Made by a program: the position numbers and the translations under genes. From contig JBOGDS010000026.1 in assembly GCA_050743075.1 (NCBI GenBank), positions 1 to 43,877 of the forward strand: DNA of 43,877 nt. Direction: 5' to 3'. Below the pieces are notes generated by a model. The model did no database searches. It was not told the origin of the DNA and saw nothing but the letters and a program-made list of their open reading frames with translations. The DNA is from JBOGDS01 sp050743075 (GTDB taxonomy: Bacteria > Actinomycetota > Actinomycetes > Jiangellales > Jiangellaceae). Shown here in pieces: positions 15,700-23,426 of this stretch; within the stretch, counting starts at the first letter, position 1, and each line of letters starts with the position of its first letter.

Positions 15700-15744
15700 C
15701 CGGCACCAGCCACAAGGACGACGGACGACGAGGACTGACGAGAC

Positions 15745-16581
15745 ATGGGCATCCGCAAGTACAGGCCGACGACGCCGGGCCGGCGTGGCGCCAGCGTCGC
15801 CGACTTCGTCGAGATCACCCGGTCCGAGCCGGAGAAATCCCTGGTGCGTCCGCTCCCCAAGAAGGGCGGCCGCAACAACGCAGGGCAGATCACCACGCGG
15901 CACCGGGGCGGCGGACACAAGCGCCAGTACCGCCTGATCGACTTCCGCCGGGCCGACAAGGACGGCGTGCCGGCCAAGGTCGCGCACATCGAGTACGACC
16001 CCAACCGCACCGCCCGGATTGCGCTGCTGCACTACGCCGACGGCGAGAAGCGCTACATCCTGGCGCCGACCCGACTCGTGCAAGGTGCCGCCGTCGAGGC
16101 CGGTCCGCGGGCCGACATCAAGCCGGGCAACAACCTGCCCCTGCGCAACATCCCCGTCGGCACGGTCGTGCACGCGATCGAACTGCGGCCCGGTGGCGGC
16201 GCCAAGATCGCCCGGTCCGCCGGCGCGCGCGTGCAGCTCGTCGCCAAGGAAGGCACCTGGGCACAGCTGCGGATGCCGTCCGGCGAGATCCGCAACGTCG
16301 ACGTCCGCTGCCGCGCCACGGTCGGCGAGGTCGGCAACGCGGAGCAGTCCAACATCAACTGGGGCAAGGCCGGCCGGATGCGGTGGAAGGGCAAGCGCCC
16401 GACCGTCCGCGGCGTGGCCATGAACCCGGTAGACCACCCGCACGGTGGCGGTGAGGGCAAGACCTCCGGTGGTCGCCACCCGGTCAACCCCAACGGCCGC
16501 CCGGAAGGGCGCACCCGCCGGGCCCACAAGCCCAGCGACCGCCAGATCGTCCGTCGCCGCAAGACCGGCAAGAAGCGTTGA
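15745..16581 (+). CDS. rplB: 50S ribosomal protein L2
   Basis: L2, 278 aa, needed for subunit association and peptidyl transfer. It begins MGIRKYRPTTPGRRGASVAD. The conserved C-terminal GVAMNPVDHPHGGGEGK, including the His of the DHPHGGG loop near the catalytic centre, is intact. The basic tail RRRKTGKKR is normal. Confidence 0.98.
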   Translation: MGIRKYRPTTPGRRGASVADFVEITRSEPEKSLVRPLPKKGGRNNAGQITTRHRGGGHKRQYRLIDFRRADKDGVPAKVAHIEYDPNRTARIALLHYADGEKRYILAPTRLVQGAAVEAGPRADIKPGNNLPLRNIPVGTVVHAIELRPGGGAKIARSAGARVQLVAKEGTWAQLRMPSGEIRNVDVRCRATVGEVGNAEQSNINWGKAGRMRWKGKRPTVRGVAMNPVDHPHGGGEGKTSGGRHPVNPNGRPEGRTRRAHKPSDRQIVRRRKTGKKR

Positions 16582-16598
16582 TCGGGAGCAGGTAGAGC

Positions 16599-16880
16599 AT
16601 GCCGCGCAGCCTCAAGAAGGGCCCCTTCGTCGACGAGCACCTGGCCAGAAAGGTCGAGGCGCAGAACACGAAGGGCACAAAGAATGTCATCAAGACCTGG
16701 TCCCGCCGGTCGATGATCGTCCCGGACATGATCGGTCACACGATCGCCGTCCACGACGGTCGCAAGCACGTTCCGGTCTTCGTGACCGAGTCGATGATCG
16801 GCCACAAGCTCGGGGAGTTTGCGCCCACGCGGACGTTCCGGGGCCACGAGAAGGACGACCGGCGCGCCCGTCGCCGGTGA
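16599..16880 (+). CDS. rpsS: 30S ribosomal protein S19
   Basis: S19, 93 aa, in the 30S head, contacting S13 and tRNA. It starts MPRSLKKGPFVDEHL and includes the typical RRSMIVPDMIGHTIAVHDGRK region split over the mid-protein. It sits 17 nt after rplB; GGGAGCAGG lies just before the ATG. Confidence 0.98.
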   Translation: MPRSLKKGPFVDEHLARKVEAQNTKGTKNVIKTWSRRSMIVPDMIGHTIAVHDGRKHVPVFVTESMIGHKLGEFAPTRTFRGHEKDDRRARRR

Positions 16881-16911
16881 CGTCCACCACGAGAAGCCAA
16901 GAGGAGCAACG

Positions 16912-17295
16912 ATGGAAGCCAGGGCCCAAGCGCGGTACGTCCGCGTCACGCCCATGAAGGCGCGCCGCGTGGTGGACCTGGTCCGGGGCATGAAGGCCGA
17001 CGAGGCCGCCGCCGTCCTGCGGTTCGCGCCGCAGGCCGCGGCCGAGCCGGTGCGCAAGGTGATCGAGAGCGCCGTAGCAAACGCTGTGAACGCCGGCGGA
17101 CTGGCGCCGGATTCGTTGTACATCGCCGAGGCGTACGTCGACGAAGGCCCGATGCTCAAGCGGTTCCGGCCGCGCGCACAGGGCCGCGCCTACCGCGTCA
17201 ACAAGCGCACGAGCCACATCACCGTGGTCGTGGAGGAAAGGACACCGGCGCAGCGCACCCGCAGCGCCGCAGGTTCGAAGGGAGGGACCCGCTAG
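16912..17295 (+). CDS. rplV: 50S ribosomal protein L22
   Basis: L22, 127 aa, forming part of the exit tunnel with L4. The frame is open upstream, but ATG 16912 after GAGGAG (16901-16906) gives MEARAQARYVRVTPMKARR, the family start. The tunnel hairpin around KRFRPRAQGRAYRVNKRTSH is complete. It has a short Ser/Gly-rich basic tail. Its TAG stop shares one base with the rpsC GTG. Confidence 0.97.
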   Translation: MEARAQARYVRVTPMKARRVVDLVRGMKADEAAAVLRFAPQAAAEPVRKVIESAVANAVNAGGLAPDSLYIAEAYVDEGPMLKRFRPRAQGRAYRVNKRTSHITVVVEERTPAQRTRSAAGSKGGTR

Positions 17296-18095
17296 TGGGT
17301 CAGAAGATCAACCCGCACGGGTTCCGGCTCGGCATCTCCACCGACCACAAGAGCCGGTGGTTCGCCGACAGCACGACGTCGGGGCAGCGCTACCGCGACT
17401 ACGTCGCCGAGGACGTCGCCATCCGCAAGCTCATGGGCAAGGGGATGGAGCGTGCGGGCATCTCCAAGGTCGAGATCGAGCGCACCCGCGACCGCGTCCG
17501 CGTCGACATCCACACGGCCAGGCCCGGCATCGTCATCGGCCGCCGCGGCGCGGAGGCCGACCGGCTGCGCACGGAACTGGAAGAGCTCACCAGCAAGCAG
17601 GTGCAGCTCAACATCCTCGAGGTGAAGCAGCCGGAGATCGACGCCCAGCTCGTCGCTCAGGGCGTCGCCGAGCAGCTCTCCGCCCGGGTGGCGTTCCGCC
17701 GCGCGATGCGCAAGTCGATCCAGACCACGATGCGCGCCGGCGCAAAGGGCATCCGGGTGCAGTGCTCGGGCCGCCTCGGCGGTGCCGAGATGAGCCGGTC
17801 GGAGTTCTACCGCGAGGGGCGCGTGCCGCTGCACACCCTGCGGGCCGACGTCGACTACGGCTTCTACGAGGCACGCACCACCTTCGGCCGGATCGGTGTG
17901 AAGGTCTGGATCTACAAGGGTGAGGTGGCCGGCTCCCGTGCCGAGCGCGAGGCGCAGGCGGCGCAGGCCCGCGTCCAGCAGCAGCAGCGCCGCCGTCCCG
18001 AGCGGCGCCGCCCGGCCCGCGCCGGCGAACCGATGGCAGCCGACCCGGGGACCGCCGGGCCGGATGCGGCCCCGAGCAGCGAGCAGGAGGCCTGA
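17295..18095 (+). CDS. rpsC: 30S ribosomal protein S3
   Basis: S3, 266 aa, at the mRNA entry channel. It begins MGQKINPHGFRLGI. The KH domain contains GRRGAEADRLRTELE (about residues 78-92). The C-terminal 60 residues form a low-complexity Arg/Gln/Ala/Pro extension, common in actinobacterial S3. It overlaps rplV by one base. Confidence 0.98.
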   Translation: MGQKINPHGFRLGISTDHKSRWFADSTTSGQRYRDYVAEDVAIRKLMGKGMERAGISKVEIERTRDRVRVDIHTARPGIVIGRRGAEADRLRTELEELTSKQVQLNILEVKQPEIDAQLVAQGVAEQLSARVAFRRAMRKSIQTTMRAGAKGIRVQCSGRLGGAEMSRSEFYREGRVPLHTLRADVDYGFYEARTTFGRIGVKVWIYKGEVAGSRAEREAQAAQARVQQQQRRRPERRRPARAGEPMAADPGTAGPDAAPSSEQEA

Positions 18096-18097
18096 CC

Positions 18098-18517
18098 ATG
18101 TTGATTCCCCGCAGGGTCAAGCACCGCAAGCAGCACCACCCCAAGCGGCGCGGGGCCGCCAAGGGCGGGACCTCGCTGTCGTTCGGCGAGTACGGCATTC
18201 AGGCGGTCGATGGACATTACGTGACCAACCGCCAGATCGAGTCGGCCCGGATTGCGATCAACCGGCACATCCGCCGTGGCGGCAAGGTCTGGATCAACAT
18301 CTACCCGGACCGCCCGCTGACCAAGAAGCCGGCCGAGACCCGGATGGGCTCCGGCAAGGGTTCTCCCGAGTGGTGGATCGCCAACGTCCGGCCCGGCCGG
18401 ATCATGTTCGAGCTCTCGTACCCCAACGAGAGGGTGGCCCGGGAGGCGCTGACCCGCGCGATCCACAAGCTGCCGATGAAGGCAAAGATCATCACGCGTG
18501 AGGCAGGTGAGCTCTGA
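18098..18517 (+). CDS. rplP: 50S ribosomal protein L16
   Basis: L16, 139 aa, near the A-site tRNA. It begins MLIPRRVKHRKQHHPKRRG and carries the PLTKKPAETRMGSGKG loop and GRIMFELSYP. The stop overlaps rpmC by one base (TGATG). Confidence 0.98.
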   Translation: MLIPRRVKHRKQHHPKRRGAAKGGTSLSFGEYGIQAVDGHYVTNRQIESARIAINRHIRRGGKVWINIYPDRPLTKKPAETRMGSGKGSPEWWIANVRPGRIMFELSYPNERVAREALTRAIHKLPMKAKIITREAGEL

Positions 18518-18798
18518 TGGCCATCGGTTCGAAGGACCTCACCTCCGCGGCGCTGCGCGCCATGTCCGACGAGGACCTGATGGAGAAGCTGCACGAGGGC
18601 AAGGAGACGCTGTTCAACCTGCGCTTCCAGGCCGCGACGGGGCAGCTCGAGAGCCACGGCCGGCTCAAGGCGGTGCGCCGTGACATCGCGCGGATCTACA
18701 CGATCATGCGTGAGCGCGAGCTGGGCATCACCACCGTCGTCGAGGCCACCATGGACAACGCCGGCGCCGTCGAGGCCGCATCCGGCGGTGCCGCATGA
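18517..18798 (+). CDS. rpmC: 50S ribosomal protein L29
   Basis: L29, 93 aa, at the tunnel exit next to L23. The helical hairpin core is residues 6-70 (LFNLRFQAATGQLESHGRLK). A C-terminal extension of about 20 residues, VVEATMDNAGAVEAASGGAA, is longer than in E. coli L29. The stop overlaps rpsQ by 4 nt. Confidence 0.95.
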   Translation: MAIGSKDLTSAALRAMSDEDLMEKLHEGKETLFNLRFQAATGQLESHGRLKAVRRDIARIYTIMRERELGITTVVEATMDNAGAVEAASGGAA

Positions 18799-19088
18799 CA
18801 GAGAAGGAAGAGACCGTGACGGTGACATCCGTCGACACCCGGGGTTTCCGGAAGGTCCGGGAGGGCCTCGTCGTCAGCGACAAGATGGACAGGACGGTCG
18901 TCGTGGCCGTCGAGGACCGCTTCAAGCACCCGCTGTACGGCAAGGTCGTCCGCCGGACCAACAAGCTCAAGGCCCACGACGAGCAGAACACCGCCGTCAC
19001 CGGCGACCGCGTGCTCCTGATGGAGACCCGGCCGCTGTCGGCCACCAAGCGGTGGCGCGTCGTGGAAGTCCTCGAGAAGGCCAAGTAG
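18795..19088 (+). CDS. rpsQ: 30S ribosomal protein S17
   Basis: S17, 97 aa, an OB-fold primary 16S rRNA binder. The core starts near residue 18 (RKVREGLVVSDKMDRTVVVA), after a short variable N-terminus. HPLYGKVVRRTNKLKAHDE is conserved. ATG 18795 overlaps the L29 stop (ATGA). Last gene of the S10 operon; rplN follows after 9 nt, so S10 and spc genes may be read through. Confidence 0.97.
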   Translation: MTEKEETVTVTSVDTRGFRKVREGLVVSDKMDRTVVVAVEDRFKHPLYGKVVRRTNKLKAHDEQNTAVTGDRVLLMETRPLSATKRWRVVEVLEKAK

Positions 19089-19097
19089 GAGACAGAA

Positions 19098-19466
19098 GTG
19101 ATCCAGCAGGAGTCGCGACTGCGCGTCGCCGACAACACGGGTGCCAAGGAGCTTCTCTGCATCCGGGTTCTCGGTGGCTCCGGTCGGCGATACGCCGGCA
19201 TCGGCGACGTCATCGTGGCGACCGTCAAGGACGCCATCCCCGGTGGCGGCGTCAAGAAGGGCGAAGTCGTCCGGGCCGTCATCGTGCGCACTGCGAAGGA
19301 GCGCCGCCGGCCGGACGGCTCCTACATCCGCTTCGACGAGAACGCGGCGGTCATCATCAAGGACGGCGGGGACCCGCGCGGCACGCGCATCTTCGGCCCC
19401 GTCGGCCGTGAGCTGCGCGAGAAGAAGTTCATGCGCATCATCTCGCTCGCGCCGGAGGTGCTGTAA
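19098..19466 (+). CDS. rplN: 50S ribosomal protein L14
   Basis: L14, 122 aa, the standard length, at the subunit interface. GTG 19098 gives MIQQESRLRVADNTGAKELL. First gene of the spc group, only 9 nt after rpsQ, with no separate promoter visible. Confidence 0.98.
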   Translation: MIQQESRLRVADNTGAKELLCIRVLGGSGRRYAGIGDVIVATVKDAIPGGGVKKGEVVRAVIVRTAKERRRPDGSYIRFDENAAVIIKDGGDPRGTRIFGPVGRELREKKFMRIISLAPEVL

Positions 19467-19469
19467 CCC

Positions 19470-19805
19470 ATGCGGATCAAGAAGGGTGACACCGTCGTCG
19501 TCGTCGCGGGGCGTGACAAGGGTGCGGTCGGCAAGGTCATCACGGCCTACCCCACCCAGGACCGGGTCCTGGTCGAGGGCGTCAACCGCATCACCAAGCA
19601 CACCAAGACCGTCCAGAGCGCGCGCGGAGCGAAGTCCGGCGGGATCGTGCACCAGGAGGCGCCGATCCACGTCAGCAGCGTGATGCTCGCAGTGGAGGTC
19701 GAGGTCGAGGGCGAGAAGAAGACCGTCGGTACCCGGGTGGGCTACCGCGTCGACGACAACGGCAACAAGGTCCGGTTCGCGAAGCGCACCGGTGAGGACA
19801 TCTGA
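19470..19805 (+). CDS. rplX: 50S ribosomal protein L24
   Basis: L24, 111 aa, an assembly initiator with a KOW motif at the N-terminus (MRIKKGDTVVVVAGRDKGAVG). A GVNRITKHTK region follows. Lies 3 nt after rplN; the stop overlaps the rplE ATG by one base. Confidence 0.97.
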   Translation: MRIKKGDTVVVVAGRDKGAVGKVITAYPTQDRVLVEGVNRITKHTKTVQSARGAKSGGIVHQEAPIHVSSVMLAVEVEVEGEKKTVGTRVGYRVDDNGNKVRFAKRTGEDI

Positions 19806-20374
19806 TGACCACCACGACGGAAACGCGTACGTTGCCGCGCCTCAAGCAGCGCTACCGCGAGGAGATCCTCCCCGCACTGCGCGATCAGTTCGAGCGCGGC
19901 AACGTCATGCAGGTGCCGACCGTAGCCAAGGTCGTCGTCAACATGGGCGTGGGCGAGGCGGCCCGCGACGCCAAGCTGATCGAGGGCGCCATCCGCGACC
20001 TGCAGTCGATCACCGGCCAGAAGCCGGCGGTCACGAAGGCCCGCAAGTCGATCGCTCAGTTCAAGCTGCGCGAGGGCATGCCGATCGGCGCGCACGTCAC
20101 GTTGCGCGGCGACCGGATGTGGGAGTTCCTCGACCGGCTGACGTCGGTTGCCCTCCCCCGGATCCGCGACTTCCGTGGCCTGTCGCCCACGCAGTTCGAC
20201 GGGCGTGGCAACTACACGTTCGGTCTCACCGAGCAGTCGATGTTCCACGAGATCAATCAGGACTCCATCGACCGAGTCCGCGGCATGGACGTCACGGTCG
20301 TCACGACCGCCCAGACCGACGAGGAGGGCCGGGCGCTGCTCAAGCACCTGGGCTTCCCCTTCAAGGAGCAGTGA
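19805..20374 (+). CDS. rplE: 50S ribosomal protein L5
   Basis: L5, 189 aa, binding 5S rRNA in the central protuberance. Typical segments are KVVVNMGVGEA, ITGQKPAVTKARKSIAQFK and GRGNYTFGLTEQSMF. ATG 19805 overlaps the L24 stop (TGATG). Confidence 0.98.
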   Translation: MTTTTETRTLPRLKQRYREEILPALRDQFERGNVMQVPTVAKVVVNMGVGEAARDAKLIEGAIRDLQSITGQKPAVTKARKSIAQFKLREGMPIGAHVTLRGDRMWEFLDRLTSVALPRIRDFRGLSPTQFDGRGNYTFGLTEQSMFHEINQDSIDRVRGMDVTVVTTAQTDEEGRALLKHLGFPFKEQ

Positions 20375-20427
20375 CGATGAGCGCGCGGGCGAATCGAGGA
20401 ACGCGACCATGAAAATGGAGAACTGAC

Positions 20428-20613
20428 GTGGCGAAGAAGGCCCTGGTCAACAAGGCGAACGCGAAGCCCAAGTTCGCGGTGCGCGCCTACACCCGCTGTC
20501 AGCGGTGTGGGCGTCCGCACTCGGTCTACCGCAAGTTCGGCCTGTGCCGGGTGTGCCTGCGCGAGATGGCCCACCGCGGCGAGCTGCCGGGAATCACGAA
20601 GAGCAGTTGGTAA
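20428..20613 (+). CDS. rpsZ: 30S ribosomal protein S14, zinc-binding type Z
   Basis: S14 of the short, zinc-binding type, 61 aa. Ligands are C24-x2-C27 and C40-x2-C43 (RCQRCGRPH, LCRVCLREM). The GTG start at 20428 gives MAKKALVNKANAKPKF. Position between rplE and rpsH is standard. Many actinobacteria carry a second, zinc-free S14 elsewhere that takes over when zinc is scarce; none is in this window. Confidence 0.97.
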   Translation: MAKKALVNKANAKPKFAVRAYTRCQRCGRPHSVYRKFGLCRVCLREMAHRGELPGITKSSW

Positions 20614-20686
20614 TTGGCCAGCTGGTAACGATCGCCGCAGGTCCGCGAGCGCGGCGGAAACCACGGCGGGAAGAGGCACCGACACC

Positions 20687-21094
20687 ATGACCATGACAGA
20701 CCCGATCGCAGACATGCTGACCCGTCTGCGCAACGCAAACTCGGCCTACCACGAGACCGTGGCCATGCCGTACAGCAAGCTCAAGTCGCACATCGCCGAG
20801 ATCCTCAAGCAGGAGGGCTTCATCTCGGGCTGGACCGTGCGGGAGAGCGCCGACAAGCCGGTCGAGAAGTCCCTCGTGCTGAGCCTGAAGTACGGCCCCA
20901 GCCGGGAGCGGTCCATCGCGGGTGTGCGCCGGGTGAGCAAGCCGGGCCTGCGGGTCTACGCGAAGTCGACCAACATGCCGAAGGTCCTCGGCGGGCTGGG
21001 CGTCGCGATCATCTCGACGTCGCAGGGCCTGCTGACCGACCGGTCGGCATCCAAGCAGGGCGTGGGCGGGGAAGTCCTCGCCTACGTCTGGTGA
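20687..21094 (+). CDS. rpsH: 30S ribosomal protein S8
   Basis: S8, 135 aa, binding the central domain of 16S rRNA; in E. coli it regulates the spc operon. ATG 20687 gives MTMTDPIADMLTRLRNANSA; an in-frame ATG at 20693 would drop two residues. GGGAAGAGG (20668-20676) is the ribosome site. The C-terminal STSQGLLTDRSASKQGVGGE is conserved. Confidence 0.98.
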   Translation: MTMTDPIADMLTRLRNANSAYHETVAMPYSKLKSHIAEILKQEGFISGWTVRESADKPVEKSLVLSLKYGPSRERSIAGVRRVSKPGLRVYAKSTNMPKVLGGLGVAIISTSQGLLTDRSASKQGVGGEVLAYVW

Positions 21095-21112
21095 CGGGAG
21101 GAGACCAGAGCC

Positions 21113-21655
21113 ATGTCGCGCATCGGCAAGCTGCCCATTCCCGTCCCCAGCGGCGTCGACGTCGCCATCGAAGGCCGTGAGGTGACCGTGAAGGGCCCGA
21201 GGGGCTCTCTCAACCACACCCTGCCACTCACCATCGACGTCGAGCGGGCCGGCGACGGCACCCTCGCCGTCCGCCGTCCCGACGACGAGCGGGACAGCCG
21301 GTCCCTGCACGGGCTCACCCGCACGCTGGTGGCCAACATGGTCACCGGCGTGACGCAGGGTTACGAGAAGAAGCTCGAGATCGTCGGCGTCGGGTACCGG
21401 GTGGTTGCCCGCGGCTCCAACCTGGAGTTCGCGCTGGGCTACAGCCACCCGGTCCTGGTCGAGGCGCCGGACGGCATCAGCTTCGCGGTCGAGTCGCCGA
21501 CGAAGTTCGCCGTCCAGGGCATCGACAAGCAGAAGGTCGGCGAGGTCGCGGCGAACATCCGCAAGCTGCGCAAGCCCGAGCCCTACAAGGGCAAGGGCAT
21601 CCGCTACGCGGGCGAGCAGGTCCGCCGCAAGGTCGGAAAGGCTGGGAAGAAGTAG
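21113..21655 (+). CDS. rplF: 50S ribosomal protein L6
   Basis: L6, 180 aa, near the factor-binding site. It begins MSRIGKLPIPVPSGVDV. The C-terminal signature EPYKGKGIRYAGEQVRRK is complete. A ribosome site (GGGAGGAG) lies upstream of the ATG. Confidence 0.98.
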   Translation: MSRIGKLPIPVPSGVDVAIEGREVTVKGPRGSLNHTLPLTIDVERAGDGTLAVRRPDDERDSRSLHGLTRTLVANMVTGVTQGYEKKLEIVGVGYRVVARGSNLEFALGYSHPVLVEAPDGISFAVESPTKFAVQGIDKQKVGEVAANIRKLRKPEPYKGKGIRYAGEQVRRKVGKAGKK

Positions 21656-21657
21656 TC

Positions 21658-22041
21658 ATGGGCATCGCGATCAACCGGCGCGTGGGCCACGGCGGCAAGG
21701 CCGCTGCCCGCGACCGCAGGCATCTGCGCGTCCGCAAGAAGGTCACCGGCTCGGGCGAGCGCCCACGCCTGGTGGTCACCCGGTCGCTGCGTCACATGGT
21801 GGCGCAGATCGTCGACGACGCGACCGGACGCACGCTTGCCTCGGCCTCCAGCATGGAGTCCGACCTGCGCGGCATGGATGGCGACAAGACCGTCATGGCC
21901 CGCAAGGTGGGCGAGCTCGTCGCCGACCGGGCCAAGGCCGCAGGCGTCGCGACCGTCGTGTTCGACCGAGCGGGCAACCGTTACCACGGCCGCGTCGCGG
22001 CGCTGGCCGACGGTGCCCGCGACGGCGGACTGCAGTTCTAA
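21658..22041 (+). CDS. rplR: 50S ribosomal protein L18
   Basis: L18, 127 aa, 5S rRNA binder. It contains RPRLVVTRSLRHMVAQIVDD and the closing FDRAGNRYHGRVAALADGAR. The start codon lies 2 nt after the rplF stop. Confidence 0.98.
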   Translation: MGIAINRRVGHGGKAAARDRRHLRVRKKVTGSGERPRLVVTRSLRHMVAQIVDDATGRTLASASSMESDLRGMDGDKTVMARKVGELVADRAKAAGVATVVFDRAGNRYHGRVAALADGARDGGLQF

Positions 22042-22061
22042 ACGAAGGAAGTAGGGACATC

Positions 22062-22667
22062 ATGGGTGGACCCCAGCGCCGCGGCGGCGGTGCCGGCGGC
22101 GAGCGCCGCGACCGCCGTGACCGCGACAACCGTCGCGACGGCGGGGCGGAGAAGACCGCGTACATCGAGCGCGTCGTCGCCATCAACCGTGTCGCCAAGG
22201 TCGTGCGGGGTGGTCGGCGCTTCAGCTTCACCGCCCTCGTGGTCGTCGGCGACGGCGACGGCACGGTCGGTGTCGGCTACGGCAAGGCCAAGGAGGTGCC
22301 CGCCGCAATCGCCAAGGGTGTCGAGGAGGCCAAGAAGCAGTTCTTCAAGGTGCCGCGCATCCAGGGCACGATCCCCCACCCGATCCAGGGTGAGAAGGCC
22401 GCAGGGGTCGTGTTGCTGCGCCCGGCGTCGCCCGGTACCGGCGTCATCGCCGGCGGCCCGGTGCGTGCCGTGCTGGAGTGCGCCGGCGTCCACGACGTGC
22501 TGAGCAAGTCGCTCGGCTCGTCCAACGCCATCAACATCGTGCACGCGACCGTCGCGGCCCTCAAAGGACTGGAGCGTCCCGAGCAGGTAGCGGCCCGCCG
22601 CGGCCTGCCGATCGAGGACGTCGCACCGGCAGCGTTGCTGCGTGCACAGGCCGGGGCCACGTCGTGA
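22062..22667 (+). CDS. rpsE: 30S ribosomal protein S5
   Basis: S5, 201 aa, of the decoding centre. The frame is open far upstream; ATG 22062 after GAAGGAA is chosen because it precedes a Gly/Arg-rich N-terminal tail typical of actinobacterial S5 (GGPQRRGGGAGGERRDRRD) and then IERVVAINRVAKVVRGGRRF. The dsRNA-binding-like domain and ribosomal S5 C-terminal domain are complete. The stop overlaps the rpmD GTG by 4 nt. Confidence 0.97.
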   Translation: MGGPQRRGGGAGGERRDRRDRDNRRDGGAEKTAYIERVVAINRVAKVVRGGRRFSFTALVVVGDGDGTVGVGYGKAKEVPAAIAKGVEEAKKQFFKVPRIQGTIPHPIQGEKAAGVVLLRPASPGTGVIAGGPVRAVLECAGVHDVLSKSLGSSNAINIVHATVAALKGLERPEQVAARRGLPIEDVAPAALLRAQAGATS

Positions 22668-22846
22668 CCCGGCTGAAGGTACGTCAGGTCAGGAGCGGCA
22701 TCGGCGGCACGTCGTCGCAGCGCGAGACGCTGCGTTCGCTCGGGCTCAAGCGCATCCGCGACGAGGTCGTCCAGGAGGACCGGCCCGAGATTCGCGGCAT
22801 GGTAAAGACGGTGGCTCACCTGGTCACCGTCGAGGAGGTGGACTGA
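22664..22846 (+). CDS. rpmD: 50S ribosomal protein L30
   Basis: L30, 60 aa. Translation of 22664-22846 begins MTRLKVRQVRSGIGGTSSQR and ends MVKTVAHLVTVEEVD, the normal L30 pattern (LRSLGLKRI, VKTVAHLV). GTG at 22664 lies in the GTGA overlap with rpsE, so a longer upstream in-frame start is not needed. Confidence 0.96.
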   Translation: MTRLKVRQVRSGIGGTSSQRETLRSLGLKRIRDEVVQEDRPEIRGMVKTVAHLVTVEEVD

Positions 22847-22847
22847 C

Positions 22848-23300
22848 ATGGCCGACTCGCCACTCAAGCCCCACCACCTGCGTCCGGCCCCGGGAGCCAA
22901 GACCGCCAAGATCCGTGTCGGTCGCGGGGAGGCCGGCAGGAGGGGCAAGACGGCAGGCCGGGGCACCAAGGGAACCAAGGCCCGCGGCCGGGTTCCAGCC
23001 GGCTTCGAGGGCGGCCACCTGCCGTTGCACATGCGGCTGCCCAAGCTCAAGGGCTTCAAGAACCCGTTCCGGGTCGAGTTCCAGGTGGTCAACCTGGACC
23101 GGCTCTCGGCGCTCTACCCGAGAGGCGGCGACGTGACGGTCGAGGACCTGGTGGCCAAGGGCGCCGTGCGCGCCGGGCGTCCGGTCAAGGTGCTCGGCAC
23201 CGGTGAGGTCTCCACGGCGCTGCTGGTGAGTGCCCACGCGTTCTCCGGATCGGCGCGGGAGAAGATCACAGCGGCCGGCGGATCGGCCACCGAGCTCTGA
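22848..23300 (+). CDS. rplO: 50S ribosomal protein L15
   Basis: L15, 150 aa, a late assembly protein. The N-terminus LKPHHLRPAPGAKTAKIRVG and the basic Gly-rich RGEAGRRGKTAGRGTKG arm are typical, followed by GFEGGHLPLHMRLPKLKGF. Lies 1 nt after the L30 stop. Confidence 0.98.
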   Translation: MADSPLKPHHLRPAPGAKTAKIRVGRGEAGRRGKTAGRGTKGTKARGRVPAGFEGGHLPLHMRLPKLKGFKNPFRVEFQVVNLDRLSALYPRGGDVTVEDLVAKGAVRAGRPVKVLGTGEVSTALLVSAHAFSGSAREKITAAGGSATEL

Positions 23301-23326
23301 ACCGGCCAGCTCGGCATCGGCCATAT

Positions 23327-23365
23327 CCGACTGTTATCGTCACGAATCACGTGACAACGAGTCGG
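23327..23365 (+). other. Stem-loop in the rplO-secY spacer
   Basis: CCGACT (23327-23332) pairs with AGTCGG (23360-23365), and the inner GTCAC/GTGAC pairs further with small internal mismatches. It lies in the only sizeable gap (126 nt) of the spc operon. It could separate or tune secY expression; no clear promoter is visible. Confidence 0.4.
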
Positions 23366-23426
23366 CCGCGCTGACTCGTCCGCACCACCGCACCGCCACT
23401 CGAGGCGGTGTGCAGGAGGCACCGAC